Source of the DNA: Microcoleus sp. GA_180221_E-2-1-MAG-45_12
GTDB taxonomy: Bacteria; Cyanobacteriota; Cyanobacteriia; Cyanobacteriales; JAAUUE01
Reading direction: 5' to 3'
Length of the DNA stretch: 38,607 nucleotides
NCBI GenBank assembly: GCA_020692245.1
Contig: JAIMKT010000022.1
Coordinates: forward strand, 10,871-49,477
Shown: piece after piece, positions 26,820 to 37,441 of the stretch
How the letters are laid out: each line of letters begins with the position of its first letter
How positions within the stretch are numbered: the first letter of the stretch is position 1
Notes under the pieces: model-generated
What the model was told of the DNA's origin: nothing
The model's database searches: none
The model's input: the letters and a program-made list of their open reading frames with translations, nothing else
Translations under genes and position numbers: made by a program

Positions 26820-28163
26820 ATGCACAAAAAATTTAGTTCTTTGAAGGAAAAGCTCACGCCCAACGTTCGGAAGGTTCTTGCCAATGCTGCGTGGTTGTTC
26901 ACAGAAAAGGTTTGGCAGTTGGGTTTGGGTTTGGTGGTGGGGCTGTGGGTAGCGAGGTACTTGGGGCCAGAACAGTTTGGGGTATTGAACTATGCTATGG
27001 CGGTGATGGGGGTGGTGAGTCCGATCGCCAAAATGGGGCTAGATAATATTTTGATTCGGGACTTGGCTCGGAACCCAGAAGAAAAAGAAGAGATATTGGG
27101 CAGCGCTTTTCTGTTGAAATTTTTTAGTAGTCTGGGGGCTTTTTGTCTGACGGTGAGTTTTGTGAGCTTGACCAACCGCACAGGTTATCTAATTCCTCTA
27201 CTGGTAGGGATTCTTTCCTTTGGCTTAGTCTTGCAATCTATTGATGTCATTGACTTTTGGTTTCAATCCCAAACTCAGGCAAAGTTTTCGGTGTGGGCAA
27301 GAAATTTTGCTTATATTGTCATGAGTGGAGTCCGGCTACTATTGATTTTCTTGCAGGCTCCTCTGGTGATGTTTGCGGGAGCGATGACTGTGGAGATTGG
27401 GATTGCTTCCCTAGGGATGATGATCCTGTACCGTCAGCAGGGGAATGTTTTGTTTAACTGGAAACCCCAACTTGCCCGCATGAAAACCCTTGTCAGCGAT
27501 AGCTGGCCTCTGATTTTGGCGGGGATTGTCATTATTCTCTACATGCGGATTGACCAGATTATGCTCAAGGAAATGGTGGGCGATCGCTCCGTGGGTATTT
27601 ATTCCGCCGCAGTGAAAATCTCTGAACTCTGGTACTTTGTCCCAGCAGCGGTGATTAATTCCGTTTATCCTTCGGTCATTCGTTCCAAAGCCAATGGCGA
27701 AGATATCTACTACAGCCGCATCCAAAAACTCTTTGATCTCATGTCTCTCCTTGCCTACGGGGTCGCTATCCCGGTGACTTTTCTGGCGCCTTTTCTAGTC
27801 CAACTCCTGTACGGACAGAAATATCTGGGAGCAGAAAATATTCTTGTCATTCATATCTGGGCGGGGGTGTTTGTATCTTTGGGGTTGGCGAGGGAAATTT
27901 GGATTACCAATGAGGGGTTAATGCGGTTTGCGGCGGTGACAACAGCGATCGGGGCGGGGATTAATATCTGTCTCAATTTACTCTGGATTCCCCAGTATGA
28001 GGGAGTAGGAGCAGCTATAGCGACGATCGTTGCCCAGATGTTTTCTACCTATTTGGTGAGTGCTTTCTATGCTCCGACCCGGAGAATTTTTTGGAGTCAA
28101 ACAAAAGCTTTGTTTTTAATTAGTTCTGGGCAGAAGTTGTTAGGATTAATTAGGAGAAATTAG
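26820..28163 (+). CDS. Wzx-type polysaccharide flippase
   Basis: The 447-residue inner-membrane protein has about 12 to 14 helices. The start (NAAWLFTEKVWQLGLGLVVGLWVARYLGPEQFGVLNYA) is typical of the Polysacc_synt family that flips undecaprenyl-linked oligosaccharides outward. Together with the preceding O-antigen ligase-like gene it makes a Wzx/Wzy-like pair. No glycosyltransferase genes are near, so the sugar units must be built by enzymes encoded elsewhere. Gene order and spacing suggest co-transcription. Confidence 0.92.
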   Translation: MHKKFSSLKEKLTPNVRKVLANAAWLFTEKVWQLGLGLVVGLWVARYLGPEQFGVLNYAMAVMGVVSPIAKMGLDNILIRDLARNPEEKEEILGSAFLLKFFSSLGAFCLTVSFVSLTNRTGYLIPLLVGILSFGLVLQSIDVIDFWFQSQTQAKFSVWARNFAYIVMSGVRLLLIFLQAPLVMFAGAMTVEIGIASLGMMILYRQQGNVLFNWKPQLARMKTLVSDSWPLILAGIVIILYMRIDQIMLKEMVGDRSVGIYSAAVKISELWYFVPAAVINSVYPSVIRSKANGEDIYYSRIQKLFDLMSLLAYGVAIPVTFLAPFLVQLLYGQKYLGAENILVIHIWAGVFVSLGLAREIWITNEGLMRFAAVTTAIGAGINICLNLLWIPQYEGVGAAIATIVAQMFSTYLVSAFYAPTRRIFWSQTKALFLISSGQKLLGLIRRN

Positions 28164-28209
28164 GAGTGTTTTTAGTGGAGAGTTTGATCGATAAATCAGG
28201 ACTTGTGTT

Positions 28210-28530
28210 ATGAATATCACAAATATTAATCAAGAGAAAAAGCTGAAACAGTTATTACAAGAAAGGCGTGAGGAGATTTTGCAAATTGCTGCTAAACATG
28301 GGGCTTTTAATGTGCGAGTGTTTGGTTCAGTAGCTCGGGGTGAGGAGACGGAAGATAGCGATATTGATTTACTGATTGATTACGATCTCAAAAATATTTC
28401 ATCTTGGTTTCCTGTAGGTTTAATTCAAGATTTAGAGGACTTATTAAAGTGTAAGGTAGATGTGGTGACAGAGCAGGGACTAAAGGAACGCATTCGAGAT
28501 CGTGTTTTACAGGATTGTATTTTGCTATGA
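28210..28530 (+). CDS. Minimal nucleotidyltransferase antitoxin (MntA-like)
   Basis: This 106-residue nucleotidyltransferase has the complete catalytic motif GSX10DXD (Gly39-Ser40 then Asp51 and Asp53 in SDIDLLID) and a third Asp at 84 (KVDVV). In known MNT/HEPN pairs the enzyme AMPylates and silences the HepT ribonuclease. Here the stop codon overlaps the start of a HEPN reading frame (ATGA), the normal coupling, but that partner is cut to 23 codons. The antitoxin is therefore likely an orphan here, or acts on HepT proteins encoded elsewhere. Confidence 0.9.
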   Translation: MNITNINQEKKLKQLLQERREEILQIAAKHGAFNVRVFGSVARGEETEDSDIDLLIDYDLKNISSWFPVGLIQDLEDLLKCKVDVVTEQGLKERIRDRVLQDCILL

Positions 28531-28598
28531 GAAGTGATGTTGAACGCTTAAAGGATATTGATGAAGCGATCGCTAAAATTGATAAGTATAAAATTTAG
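28527..28598 (+). pseudogene. Truncated HEPN toxin (HepT) stub
   Basis: An ATG overlapping the MNT stop (ATGA) opens a 23-codon frame, MRSDVERLKDIDEAIAKIDK plus YKI, and then TAG. This matches the normal first helix of HepT proteins (RDxERLxDILEAIxKIxKY). The remaining roughly 85-110 residues, with the catalytic RX4-6H motif, are absent: the next gene on the other strand overlaps the stub's end. It is a remnant rather than a functional toxin. Confidence 0.75.
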
Positions 28599-28975
28599 GG
28601 CAATGTACTAGATTTATTGATATAGTCGATCGCCTGCTCTGCGGTAATCAATCTCTTGAGAACTACTTTCCCAATGGGATTAATCTGAGGATTGGTTGGG
28701 GGAGATTTGCTAGTAGTTTCAACATCTGGATTAGTCTCTAGGTCGGCTTCTAGATTGCGATCGACCCCAGTAAACCCCGGTCTGACCTCTACCATAATCA
28801 CATCTTCCTCTACTCGATACAGCCACAATTTTTCTCCCTGCTCTAAAACACACAAGTTTAACCTCTGGATATCTGGTCGCCGTCGCCACGTAGCTTCACT
28901 CCACAATCCGCCAAATTCCCAAACTCTCCCCACATCCCAACCATCCGACAGAAAAAAGTATTTCACAGGCTTCAT
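28595..28975 (-). CDS. Conserved cyanobacterial protein of unknown function
   Basis: The 126-residue soluble protein opens with MKPVKYFFLSDGWDVGRVWE and a Trp-rich stretch (GGLWSEATWRRRPDIQRL). It then has a beta-rich part (LWLYRVEEDVIMVEV), a polar variable linker (about 75-102) and a C-terminal helix (VVLKRLITAEQAIDYI). The Trp-rich start looks conserved among cyanobacteria in my memory, but I know no function. Its 3' end overlaps the HepT stub by 4 bp, tail to tail. Long 12-bp-period repeats lie just upstream of the start. Confidence 0.7.
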   Translation of the reverse strand: MKPVKYFFLSDGWDVGRVWEFGGLWSEATWRRRPDIQRLNLCVLEQGEKLWLYRVEEDVIMVEVRPGFTGVDRNLEADLETNPDVETTSKSPPTNPQINPIGKVVLKRLITAEQAIDYINKSSTLP

Positions 28976-28988
28976 TAAGTAATTCTTT

Positions 28989-29048
28989 AGTTAAATTGCT
29001 AGTTAAATTGCTAGTTAAATTTTTGGTTGAATTTCTAGGTGAACTTCT
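28989..29048. repeat. Five 12-bp degenerate tandem units upstream of the 126-residue gene
   Basis: The units start at 28989, 29001, 29013, 29025 and 29037. The first two are identical (AGTTAAATTGCT) and the later ones diverge stepwise (GGTTGAATTTCT, AGGTGAACTTCT). They begin 14 bp upstream of the minus-strand start codon, within its probable promoter or leader. Confidence 0.82.
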
Positions 29049-29109
29049 AAACTTTCTAGTTACATTTCCTCTGATTGCTGAAAATTATGCCTTGTTTTGG
29101 CAAAAATGA

Positions 29110-30303
<1,194 letters not shown>

Positions 30304-30330
30304 ACTTCCCCTGCCCTAAAATTACTGCCT

Positions 30331-31143
30331 TTACAAGGGAAAAAATAATTGCCAATAACTTTGGAGGAGTAGCTCTCCCCAGAAAACTGTGAGGGTAGCA
30401 CCCAAGGCAAGGAAGGGGCCAAAAGGGATGGGTTGCCTTCGATCGATCCACCCCAAGGCGATCGCCCCGCCCCCCAGAAAAGCTCCCAAGGCACAGGCAA
30501 GAAAACTGCCGACTAATAAATATTTCCAACCCAACCACGCCCCCATCATCGCCGCAAGTTTGCTATCTCCCGCTCCCATGGCTTCTTTTCCGAGGATGAC
30601 ATAGGCAGCAAGAGCAATAATTTCAAATAACCAAATCCCCACCACTGCCCCCCGAATCCCGGTCATCAATTGGGGAATTATGGCTTGATCGCTGCCAGCA
30701 TAGCCCCAGATTAATTGAAATCCTAAGCCGACCATTAACCCCGATTTAGTCAATGGATGGGGCAGGGTCATGGTGTCTAGATCAATCAAGGATAGAGCGA
30801 GTAACCAACTTAGAAAAGCCCAGTAGCCTAAGGTTTCTAGGGATGTCCCAAACCGAAAGAAAACAGCCAAAAACATCAGCCCGGTAGCGGCTTCCACCAG
30901 GGGATAGCGGGGAGAAATTTTAACCCCACAATGGCGGCATTTCCCCCCTAATCTTAACCAGCCAAGAATGGGGATATTCTCTGCCTTGCCTAGGCGATGC
31001 AAGCACTGGGGACAACGGGAAGGGGGATGAATAATGGATAAGTTGGCAGGAATCCGGTAGATTACCACATTGAGAAAACTACCGATCGCACTCCCGGTAG
31101 CAAACACTAGCAGCCAAACCATGCCGATAAATAACGCTTCCAT
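30331..31143 (-). CDS. pilD: Prepilin peptidase (A24 family)
   Basis: This bifunctional membrane enzyme removes the leader of type IV prepilins and methylates the new N-terminus. Its 270 residues contain a short cytoplasmic domain with two CxxC zinc pairs (Cys44/47 and Cys69/72), the N-terminal GSFLNVVIYRIP motif, the first catalytic Asp region LIDLDTMTLP (Asp121/Asp123) and the GAGDSKLAAM motif holding the second. About seven or eight helices are expected. The other pilus genes are not adjacent. It is a likely partner for true type IV prepilins elsewhere in the genome, less clearly for the pilin-like protein in this window. Confidence 0.95.
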   Translation of the reverse strand: MEALFIGMVWLLVFATGSAIGSFLNVVIYRIPANLSIIHPPSRCPQCLHRLGKAENIPILGWLRLGGKCRHCGVKISPRYPLVEAATGLMFLAVFFRFGTSLETLGYWAFLSWLLALSLIDLDTMTLPHPLTKSGLMVGLGFQLIWGYAGSDQAIIPQLMTGIRGAVVGIWLFEIIALAAYVILGKEAMGAGDSKLAAMMGAWLGWKYLLVGSFLACALGAFLGGGAIALGWIDRRQPIPFGPFLALGATLTVFWGELLLQSYWQLFFPL

Positions 31144-31190
31144 TTTTGATTACTTCTCCCCTATGCCTACAGAAATCTTGCCAAACTTAA

Positions 31191-32138
31191 CTAAGAAATA
31201 CCCAATTTATTCAGGAGAGGTTGCACAGAAACAATGTGTTTTGATAAGCCTAATTGATCGGGGCTAATCCCTAGAGCTAAACAAATTAATTGAGGCAAAT
31301 GTAAAACTGGCAAACCCAATTTTGAGCCGATCACTTTTTCGACTTCGGGTTGGCGAGAATCTAAGTTGAGATGACAGAGAGGACAGGGAGTAACCAAACA
31401 ATCGGCTCCGGCGGCGATCGCAGTTTGGATATGTCCCCCCGCCATTTTGAAAGATTGCTCTGTAGCATAACTAGCCAGTGGCCAGCCACAACATTGAGTC
31501 CTGCCTTGGTAATACACGGGTTCCGCCCCCAAGACTCGGAAGACATTTTCCATGGATTGGGGATTGATAGGGTCATCAAAGGGCAATTGCTTTTGTCCCC
31601 GGAGGAGATAGCAACCATAGAAGGCAGCACATTTAAGACCAGAGAGCGATCGAGTAACTTTTTTCTGCAATTCTTCTAAACCATAATCTCCTACCAAAGC
31701 CCAGAGAAGATGTTTGACTTCGGTACTGCCTTTGTAGGGAGAGCAACCCTGCCCCGTGAGCAGATCATTAACTTCTGCTAGATACAGGGGATTTTCCTGT
31801 TGAGCCGATTTGAGGCGATCGTCCACCTGACCAATGACTCCCTGACAAGTGCTGCAATGGGTTAGCAAGGGCAGTTGTAATTCCTCCGCAAGGGCAATAT
31901 TTCTCGCATTCACGCTATCTTCTAATAGTTGCGACTCTTCCTTAAAAGTCCCTGAACCACAGCAGGAAGCCTTCTTCAGTTCAATCAGTTCAATGCCCAA
32001 AGCCGCCGCTAGGGATGTCGTGGAAAGATGCAATTCCCGGCAAGCCCCTTGAGCCACGCAACCGGGAAAATAAGCATACCTGAGTTTTGATTGAAGACAG
32101 GAATCAGGATTTGAGCCGACAGTTAAAGTGTTTACCAT
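31191..32138 (-). CDS. HdrB/SdhE-like CCG-domain iron-sulfur protein
   Basis: The 315-residue protein has two cysteine-rich CCG domains. The first holds Cys27 (FPGC), Cys59-Cys60-Gly and Cys95/Cys98; the second holds Cys175 (FYGC), Cys216-Cys217-Gly and Cys252/Cys255. Such domains bind non-cubane [4Fe-4S] clusters in heterodisulfide reductase HdrB and in the SdhE subunit of type-E succinate dehydrogenases. Cyanobacteria lack the methanogen pathway, so a role as succinate dehydrogenase partner or another quinone-linked redox subunit is more likely. No sdhA or sdhB gene is near. It lies 47 bp upstream of pilD on the same strand, perhaps by chance. Confidence 0.85.
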   Translation of the reverse strand: MVNTLTVGSNPDSCLQSKLRYAYFPGCVAQGACRELHLSTTSLAAALGIELIELKKASCCGSGTFKEESQLLEDSVNARNIALAEELQLPLLTHCSTCQGVIGQVDDRLKSAQQENPLYLAEVNDLLTGQGCSPYKGSTEVKHLLWALVGDYGLEELQKKVTRSLSGLKCAAFYGCYLLRGQKQLPFDDPINPQSMENVFRVLGAEPVYYQGRTQCCGWPLASYATEQSFKMAGGHIQTAIAAGADCLVTPCPLCHLNLDSRQPEVEKVIGSKLGLPVLHLPQLICLALGISPDQLGLSKHIVSVQPLLNKLGIS

Positions 32139-32163
32139 AATTTAGCTTGGGTTTGGCTTAGGC

Positions 32164-32187
32164 AGCAGTTAAAAAAGCAGTTAAAGA
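32164..32187. repeat. 12-bp direct repeat (AGCAGTTAAARA) upstream of the HdrB-like gene
   Basis: Two tandem units, 32164-32175 and 32176-32187, differ at one position. They lie 26-49 bp upstream of the minus-strand start codon at 32138, so they fall in the probable promoter or leader. Confidence 0.75.
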
Positions 32188-32267
32188 TCAATAATTAGCC
32201 CTGAAATTCTACCCTGCCCTTGTTCTGAATAGTCTGAAATTACCAAATTAATCTCCCCTTTCGCCGC

Positions 32268-32630
32268 CTATAATTGTTCCCATTTATTTGCTTCATTACT
32301 ATTTTTTGAACCATCATGACTACTCAGAAATTCTTCAAACAACTCAAAAAATCTGTTCAAAGCAGCCGCTTCATCCTCAGCATAAAAAAGAATAATTCGA
32401 CTCCAAGATTGAGTAGATACTTGGTTAAATCGTATTTCTATCCATTCTTGAAACTCCTCAAACTTCTTTTCCTGTTCTGTTGGAGGAATGTCTAGTTGAC
32501 GACAGGCAAAAGTATAACCATCAAGGAACACATGGAGATGACTGAGCGATCTCTTTCCCAAATATAGAGATGGTTGTTGTTTGATCTTGCTTAATAGCTC
32601 GTATAAATCTAAATTCATCTCCAAACTCAT
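32268..32630 (-). CDS. Uncharacterised 120-residue protein, possibly immunity-like
   Basis: This is a small acidic helical protein with no signal peptide or membrane helix. The pattern 'LYELLSKIKQQPSLYLGKRSLSHLHVFLDGY' followed by 'FQEWIEIRFN' and 'FELFEEFL' looks like a family scattered through bacteria. I know no tested function; similar short proteins turn up beside polymorphic toxins, so an immunity role is only a guess, and no toxin is adjacent. It starts 12 bp after the fabG stop on the same strand. The second ATG (residue 5) is an alternative start. A stretch of Ser/Asn near the C-terminus is probably disordered. Confidence 0.6.
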   Translation of the reverse strand: MSLEMNLDLYELLSKIKQQPSLYLGKRSLSHLHVFLDGYTFACRQLDIPPTEQEKKFEEFQEWIEIRFNQVSTQSWSRIILFYAEDEAAALNRFFELFEEFLSSHDGSKNSNEANKWEQL

Positions 32631-32642
32631 TGTTTATTAAGG

Positions 32643-33425
<783 letters not shown>

Positions 33426-33591
33426 CTATTGTTTGCGCTCCTGAATTTAAGTATTATTTGTTACCTAATTTCCAAAACAATCAAAAATAAACTAAATAAT
33501 AAACCAAAAATAATCATAGCTCCACACCAACTAAGTTTGCTATGCTAGGATAATTCGTACACGGGTTAGCTACAGGTGATGGAAAAAAACC

Positions 33592-36069
33592 ATGTTTGAA
33601 CGCTTTACAGAAAAGGCCATTAAGGTAATTATGCTCGCCCAGGAAGAAGCACGTCGCCTGGGGCACAATTTCGTCGGTACGGAACAAATACTTTTGGGTC
33701 TGATCGGCGAAGGCACAGGCGTTGCTGCCAAAGTCCTAAAGTCTATGGGTGTCAATCTCAAAGATGCCCGGATTGAGGTCGAGAAAATCATTGGTCGGGG
33801 ATCGGGTTTCGTTGCTGTTGAAATCCCCTTTACTCCCCGTGCCAAACGTGTCCTAGAACTATCTCTAGAGGAAGCACGGCAATTGGGTCACAACTACATT
33901 GGTACCGAACACCTACTCTTGGGGTTGATTCGGGAAGGTGAAGGGGTGGCTGCCCGGGTGCTAGAAAACCTTGGAGTAGACCTAGGCAAAGTCCGGACTC
34001 AAGTTATTCGGATGCTTGGCGAAACTGCGGAAGTTAGTGCGGGTGGCGGCTCTCAGGGGCGGACGAAAACCCCCACCCTTGATGAATTTGGCTCCAATCT
34101 GACAGTTATGGCTGCCGAAGGGAAGCTTGATCCCGTAGTTGGTCGAGCTAAGGAAATTGAACGGGTGATCCAGATTCTGGGTCGACGGACAAAAAATAAC
34201 CCAGTCCTCATTGGAGAGCCGGGTGTGGGTAAAACTGCGATCGCTGAAGGGCTTGCTCAACGGATTGCCAACAACGATATTCCAGACATTTTAGAAGATA
34301 AGCGGGTTGTTACCCTGGATATCGGTCTTCTAGTGGCGGGAACTAAATACCGGGGTGAATTTGAGGAAAGACTGAAAAAAATCATGGATGAGATCCGCTC
34401 GGCGGGGAATGTCATTCTGGTAATTGATGAAGTCCATACTCTGATTGGTGCAGGGGCTGCCGAAGGGGCGATCGATGCGGCAAATATTCTGAAGCCAGCC
34501 TTGGCTCGGGGTGAATTGCAGTGTATCGGGGCGACCACTCTAGATGAATACCGCAAGCACATCGAACGGGATGCGGCTCTAGAGCGTCGGTTCCAGCCTG
34601 TTATGGTGGGTGAGCCTTCGGTTGATGAAACCATTGAAATTCTCTTTGGTCTGCGCGATCGCTATGAGCAGCACCACAAGCTAAAAATCTCTGATATGGC
34701 TCTGGAAGCGGCAGCGAAGCTTTCCGATCGCTATATTTCTGACCGCTATCTGCCAGACAAAGCCATCGACCTTGTAGATGAAGCGGGATCACGGGTGAGA
34801 TTAATTAATTCTCAACTCCCGGCTGCTGCTAAGGAATTAGATAAGGAACTGCGTCAAGTCCTCAAGGATAAAGATGATGCGGTCCGGAGTCAGGACTTCG
34901 ATCGAGCCGGGGAACTACGCGATCGGGAAATGGAGATCAAAGCCGAGATTCGGACGATCGCCCAAACCAAGAAAGCTGAACCCAAGAGCGAAGAAATGCC
35001 CGTCGTCTCTGAAGAAGATATTGCCCACATTGTGGCTTCTTGGACTGGGGTTCCTGTCAGCAAGTTAACCGAGTCGGAATCGGTGAAACTGATGAATATG
35101 GAAGAAACCCTCCACCAGCGCCTAATTGGTCAGGAAGATGCCGTGAAAGCTGTATCTAGAGCTATTCGTAGAGCTAGAGTTGGCTTGAAGAACCCGAATC
35201 GACCGATCGCTAGTTTCATCTTCTCTGGACCAACCGGAGTCGGTAAAACTGAGCTTGCCAAATCCCTCGCTGCCTACTTCTTTGGTTCTGAAGACAACAT
35301 GATCCGTCTCGATATGTCGGAATACATGGAGCGGCACACCGTTAGTAAGCTCATTGGTTCTCCTCCGGGCTATGTAGGCTACAACGAAGGTGGTCAACTC
35401 ACGGAAGCAGTCCGCCGTAAACCCTACACCGTAGTTCTGTTTGATGAAATTGAAAAGGCTCACCCCGATGTCTTCAATATGCTCTTACAGATCCTCGAAG
35501 ATGGGCGGCTCACTGATGCCAAGGGACGGACGGTAGATTTCAAGAATACCCTCTTGATCATGACCTCCAACATTGGTTCTAAGGTAATCGAAAAAGGCGG
35601 CGGCGGTTTGGGCTTCGATTTTGCTACCGAAAGTGCAGTGGAATCTCAGTACAACCGGATTCGCTCCCTTGTTAACGAGGAACTGAAGCAATACTTCCGC
35701 CCAGAATTCCTCAACCGTCTCGATGAAATCATTGTCTTCCGTCAGTTAAACAAACTGGAAGTCAAGGAAATCTCCGATATTATGCTCAAAGAAGTGTTTG
35801 GTCGCCTCATTGAGAAAAATATCACCCTCGAAGTGACGGAGAAATTCAAGGATCGTCTCGTGGAAGAAGGCTACAGCCCCAGTTATGGTGCTAGACCCCT
35901 CCGTCGGGCAATCATGCGCCTCTTGGAAGATGTCCTAGCGGAGGAAATCCTCTCTGGCAGAATCAAGGATGGCGATACAGCGATCATCGATGTCAACGAG
36001 GAAGGGCAGGTCAAAGCTAGTCGTGGGGAACAAAGAGAGCTAGTTCTCACCCCGGCTCCTGAAGCCTAG
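33592..36069 (+). CDS. clpC: Clp protease ATPase subunit ClpC
   Basis: ClpC unfolds proteins and feeds them to ClpP; it is essential in cyanobacteria and closely related to the plastid chaperone. Its 825 residues comprise the double Clp-N repeat (about 1-145), a first AAA domain with Walker A GEPGVGKT near 207-214, a UVR/middle region near 430-465 ([15 protein letters not shown]), and a second AAA domain with Walker A GPTGVGKT near 546-553. The GLGF loop after GGG is the expected ClpP-binding tripeptide region. The C-terminal D2-small domain is complete. It is transcribed alone and ended by a strong terminator. Confidence 0.97.
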   Translation: MFERFTEKAIKVIMLAQEEARRLGHNFVGTEQILLGLIGEGTGVAAKVLKSMGVNLKDARIEVEKIIGRGSGFVAVEIPFTPRAKRVLELSLEEARQLGHNYIGTEHLLLGLIREGEGVAARVLENLGVDLGKVRTQVIRMLGETAEVSAGGGSQGRTKTPTLDEFGSNLTVMAAEGKLDPVVGRAKEIERVIQILGRRTKNNPVLIGEPGVGKTAIAEGLAQRIANNDIPDILEDKRVVTLDIGLLVAGTKYRGEFEERLKKIMDEIRSAGNVILVIDEVHTLIGAGAAEGAIDAANILKPALARGELQCIGATTLDEYRKHIERDAALERRFQPVMVGEPSVDETIEILFGLRDRYEQHHKLKISDMALEAAAKLSDRYISDRYLPDKAIDLVDEAGSRVRLINSQLPAAAKELDKELRQVLKDKDDAVRSQDFDRAGELRDREMEIKAEIRTIAQTKKAEPKSEEMPVVSEEDIAHIVASWTGVPVSKLTESESVKLMNMEETLHQRLIGQEDAVKAVSRAIRRARVGLKNPNRPIASFIFSGPTGVGKTELAKSLAAYFFGSEDNMIRLDMSEYMERHTVSKLIGSPPGYVGYNEGGQLTEAVRRKPYTVVLFDEIEKAHPDVFNMLLQILEDGRLTDAKGRTVDFKNTLLIMTSNIGSKVIEKGGGGLGFDFATESAVESQYNRIRSLVNEELKQYFRPEFLNRLDEIIVFRQLNKLEVKEISDIMLKEVFGRLIEKNITLEVTEKFKDRLVEEGYSPSYGARPLRRAIMRLLEDVLAEEILSGRIKDGDTAIIDVNEEGQVKASRGEQRELVLTPAPEA

Positions 36070-36120
36070 ACTCTAGATTGTCTTTAAACAATTTCAGTTA
36101 GACATTTTTAAGTAAACATT

Positions 36121-36156
36121 AAGACCGTTCTGGTGAAAAGGAGCGGTCTTTTTTTG
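36121..36156 (+). terminator. Rho-independent terminator after clpC
   Basis: The stem AAGACCG pairs with CGGTCTT, and wobble pairs extend it inward (TTCT/GGAG) around a short A-rich loop. A run of T follows directly (36149-36155). It starts 52 bp after the clpC stop and is the clearest intrinsic terminator in the window. Confidence 0.9.
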
Positions 36157-36222
36157 CCTAAAATTTTTTATCTAAAATCTCAATAGATAATTCTCTTGAA
36201 AATTTGCCAGTAAAAATAGTGG

Positions 36223-36648
36223 CTAGAGTTTTAGAACAAAGTGGTAGCAACTGATGGTGAGGCGGTGGCGAAAGTAGAAGCGATGGGCAGCAAAGCGCTG
36301 GACTCCAGAATCAAGATGAAACTCGGCACAATCTTGCTCTTTGGCGTAGGCGATTAACCAGTTTAAGATTTGTTCCCCGTAGCCTTGGGATCGATCGTCC
36401 TCCAGTGTCACCAAGTCATCCACATATAAAAATTTCCCATAGGACAAACATTCAGAAATTCGTAACCCCGCTACTGCTTTCACTTCTGCCAGATTTTCTC
36501 CAGTCAAAAAAGCTAGTTGATAACCCCCCTGCTGTTGCCTACGGACTCTAGCAACAAATTCTGCTGGGTCTAGATGGGGACGAAGTTGGAACATCACTGG
36601 AAAACAGGCGTTAATTTCTCGATCGCTCTTCGCAAATTGAATCGGCAT
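36223..36648 (-). CDS. GNAT family N-acetyltransferase
   Basis: The 141-residue protein has the GNAT fold. Beta strands lead to VDDLVTLEDD, then the acetyl-CoA pyrophosphate loop RSQGYG (86-91) and helix, and a C-terminal 'HLDSGVQRFAAHRFYFRHRL' segment, where the Arg-Phe-Tyr pattern is typical of the end of the domain. The substrate (small amine or protein) is unknown. It is convergent with clpC beyond the terminator and divergent from the VapB-like gene, 137 bp away. Confidence 0.88.
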   Translation of the reverse strand: MPIQFAKSDREINACFPVMFQLRPHLDPAEFVARVRRQQQGGYQLAFLTGENLAEVKAVAGLRISECLSYGKFLYVDDLVTLEDDRSQGYGEQILNWLIAYAKEQDCAEFHLDSGVQRFAAHRFYFRHRLTISCYHFVLKL

Positions 36649-36785
36649 GATTAAGATTGATGAATGTGTACTTTGATTGATATTGAAAATAGGACGATTG
36701 ACCTACAACACTTAAAATATTTCCCCTCCTAGGACTTTTATGACTTTGACGTATCATAGAAATAGTACTCCAACTAATCAACCCC

Positions 36786-37016
36786 ATGAGCATCAAAGAA
36801 CAACTTATTCTTGAGATCGAGGAAGCTCCAGAAGAATCTCTGATCAAGTTTATGGAACTTTGGCAACTTGCTAAACAAGCATCTACTCACCCAGAGAATT
36901 ATCCTATTAAACTCTCAGAATTTTTCCATCAATCTCCTCTCGCCGAAGTTGTGGCTACAGATGAACTAGATTTCAGCCGTGATCATAGCCTTGCAGTCGA
37001 TCGCTTCATTGTATGA
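36786..37016 (+). CDS. VapB-like antitoxin
   Basis: This is a 76-residue acidic protein. The first 35 residues (MSIKEQLILEIEEAPEESLI and on) resemble the helical start of cyanobacterial DUF2281-type antitoxins, and the C-terminal tail (DFSRDHSLAVDRFIV) would wrap the toxin. Its TGA overlaps the PIN-domain toxin start (ATGA), the standard layout of an antitoxin-toxin operon. Neither a ribbon-helix-helix nor an AbrB fold is obvious, so DNA binding is unproven. A decayed copy of its 5' half lies downstream at 37537-37651. Confidence 0.85.
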   Translation: MSIKEQLILEIEEAPEESLIKFMELWQLAKQASTHPENYPIKLSEFFHQSPLAEVVATDELDFSRDHSLAVDRFIV

Positions 37017-37441
37017 ACTATCTCCTTGATACTTGCCTAGTTTCTGAACTAGTCGCCAAACAACCTAATCAAAAAGTTCTAGACTGGCTTGATGCCCAAG
37101 CTCCAGAAACACTCTATCTCAGCATCATCACGATCGGTGAAATTTCCAAAGGCGTTAGTAAACTTGCCTCATCTCAACGTAAAGACTCCCTAGATATTTG
37201 GCTAAATCAAACTCTGCCAAATCGCTTTCTAGGCAGAATAATAGGGCTTGATCTGCAAACTATGTTGTTGTGGGGAGAATTAGTTGGGAAACTCGAACAA
37301 CAGGGGCGCTCACTGCCTGTAATAGACTCTCTGATTGCAGCGATCGCTCTTCAAAATTCCTTGTCTCTTGTTACTCGTAATGAAAATGATTTTGAAGGCA
37401 CAGGTGTTGCCATCTTCAATCCTTGGAATAGCGATTCATAA
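37013..37441 (+). CDS. PIN-domain ribonuclease toxin (VapC-like)
   Basis: The 142-residue PIN-domain protein has the expected acidic residues: Asp6 (YLLDTCLVSE), Glu43 (TIGEISKG), Asp105 (PVIDSLIAAIAL) and, near the end, Asn123/Asp126 in TRNENDF. VapC toxins cut tRNA or rRNA and are held inactive by VapB. The gene starts inside the antitoxin stop codon (4-bp overlap). All catalytic positions look intact, so the toxin is probably active when free. Confidence 0.92.
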   Translation: MNYLLDTCLVSELVAKQPNQKVLDWLDAQAPETLYLSIITIGEISKGVSKLASSQRKDSLDIWLNQTLPNRFLGRIIGLDLQTMLLWGELVGKLEQQGRSLPVIDSLIAAIALQNSLSLVTRNENDFEGTGVAIFNPWNSDS

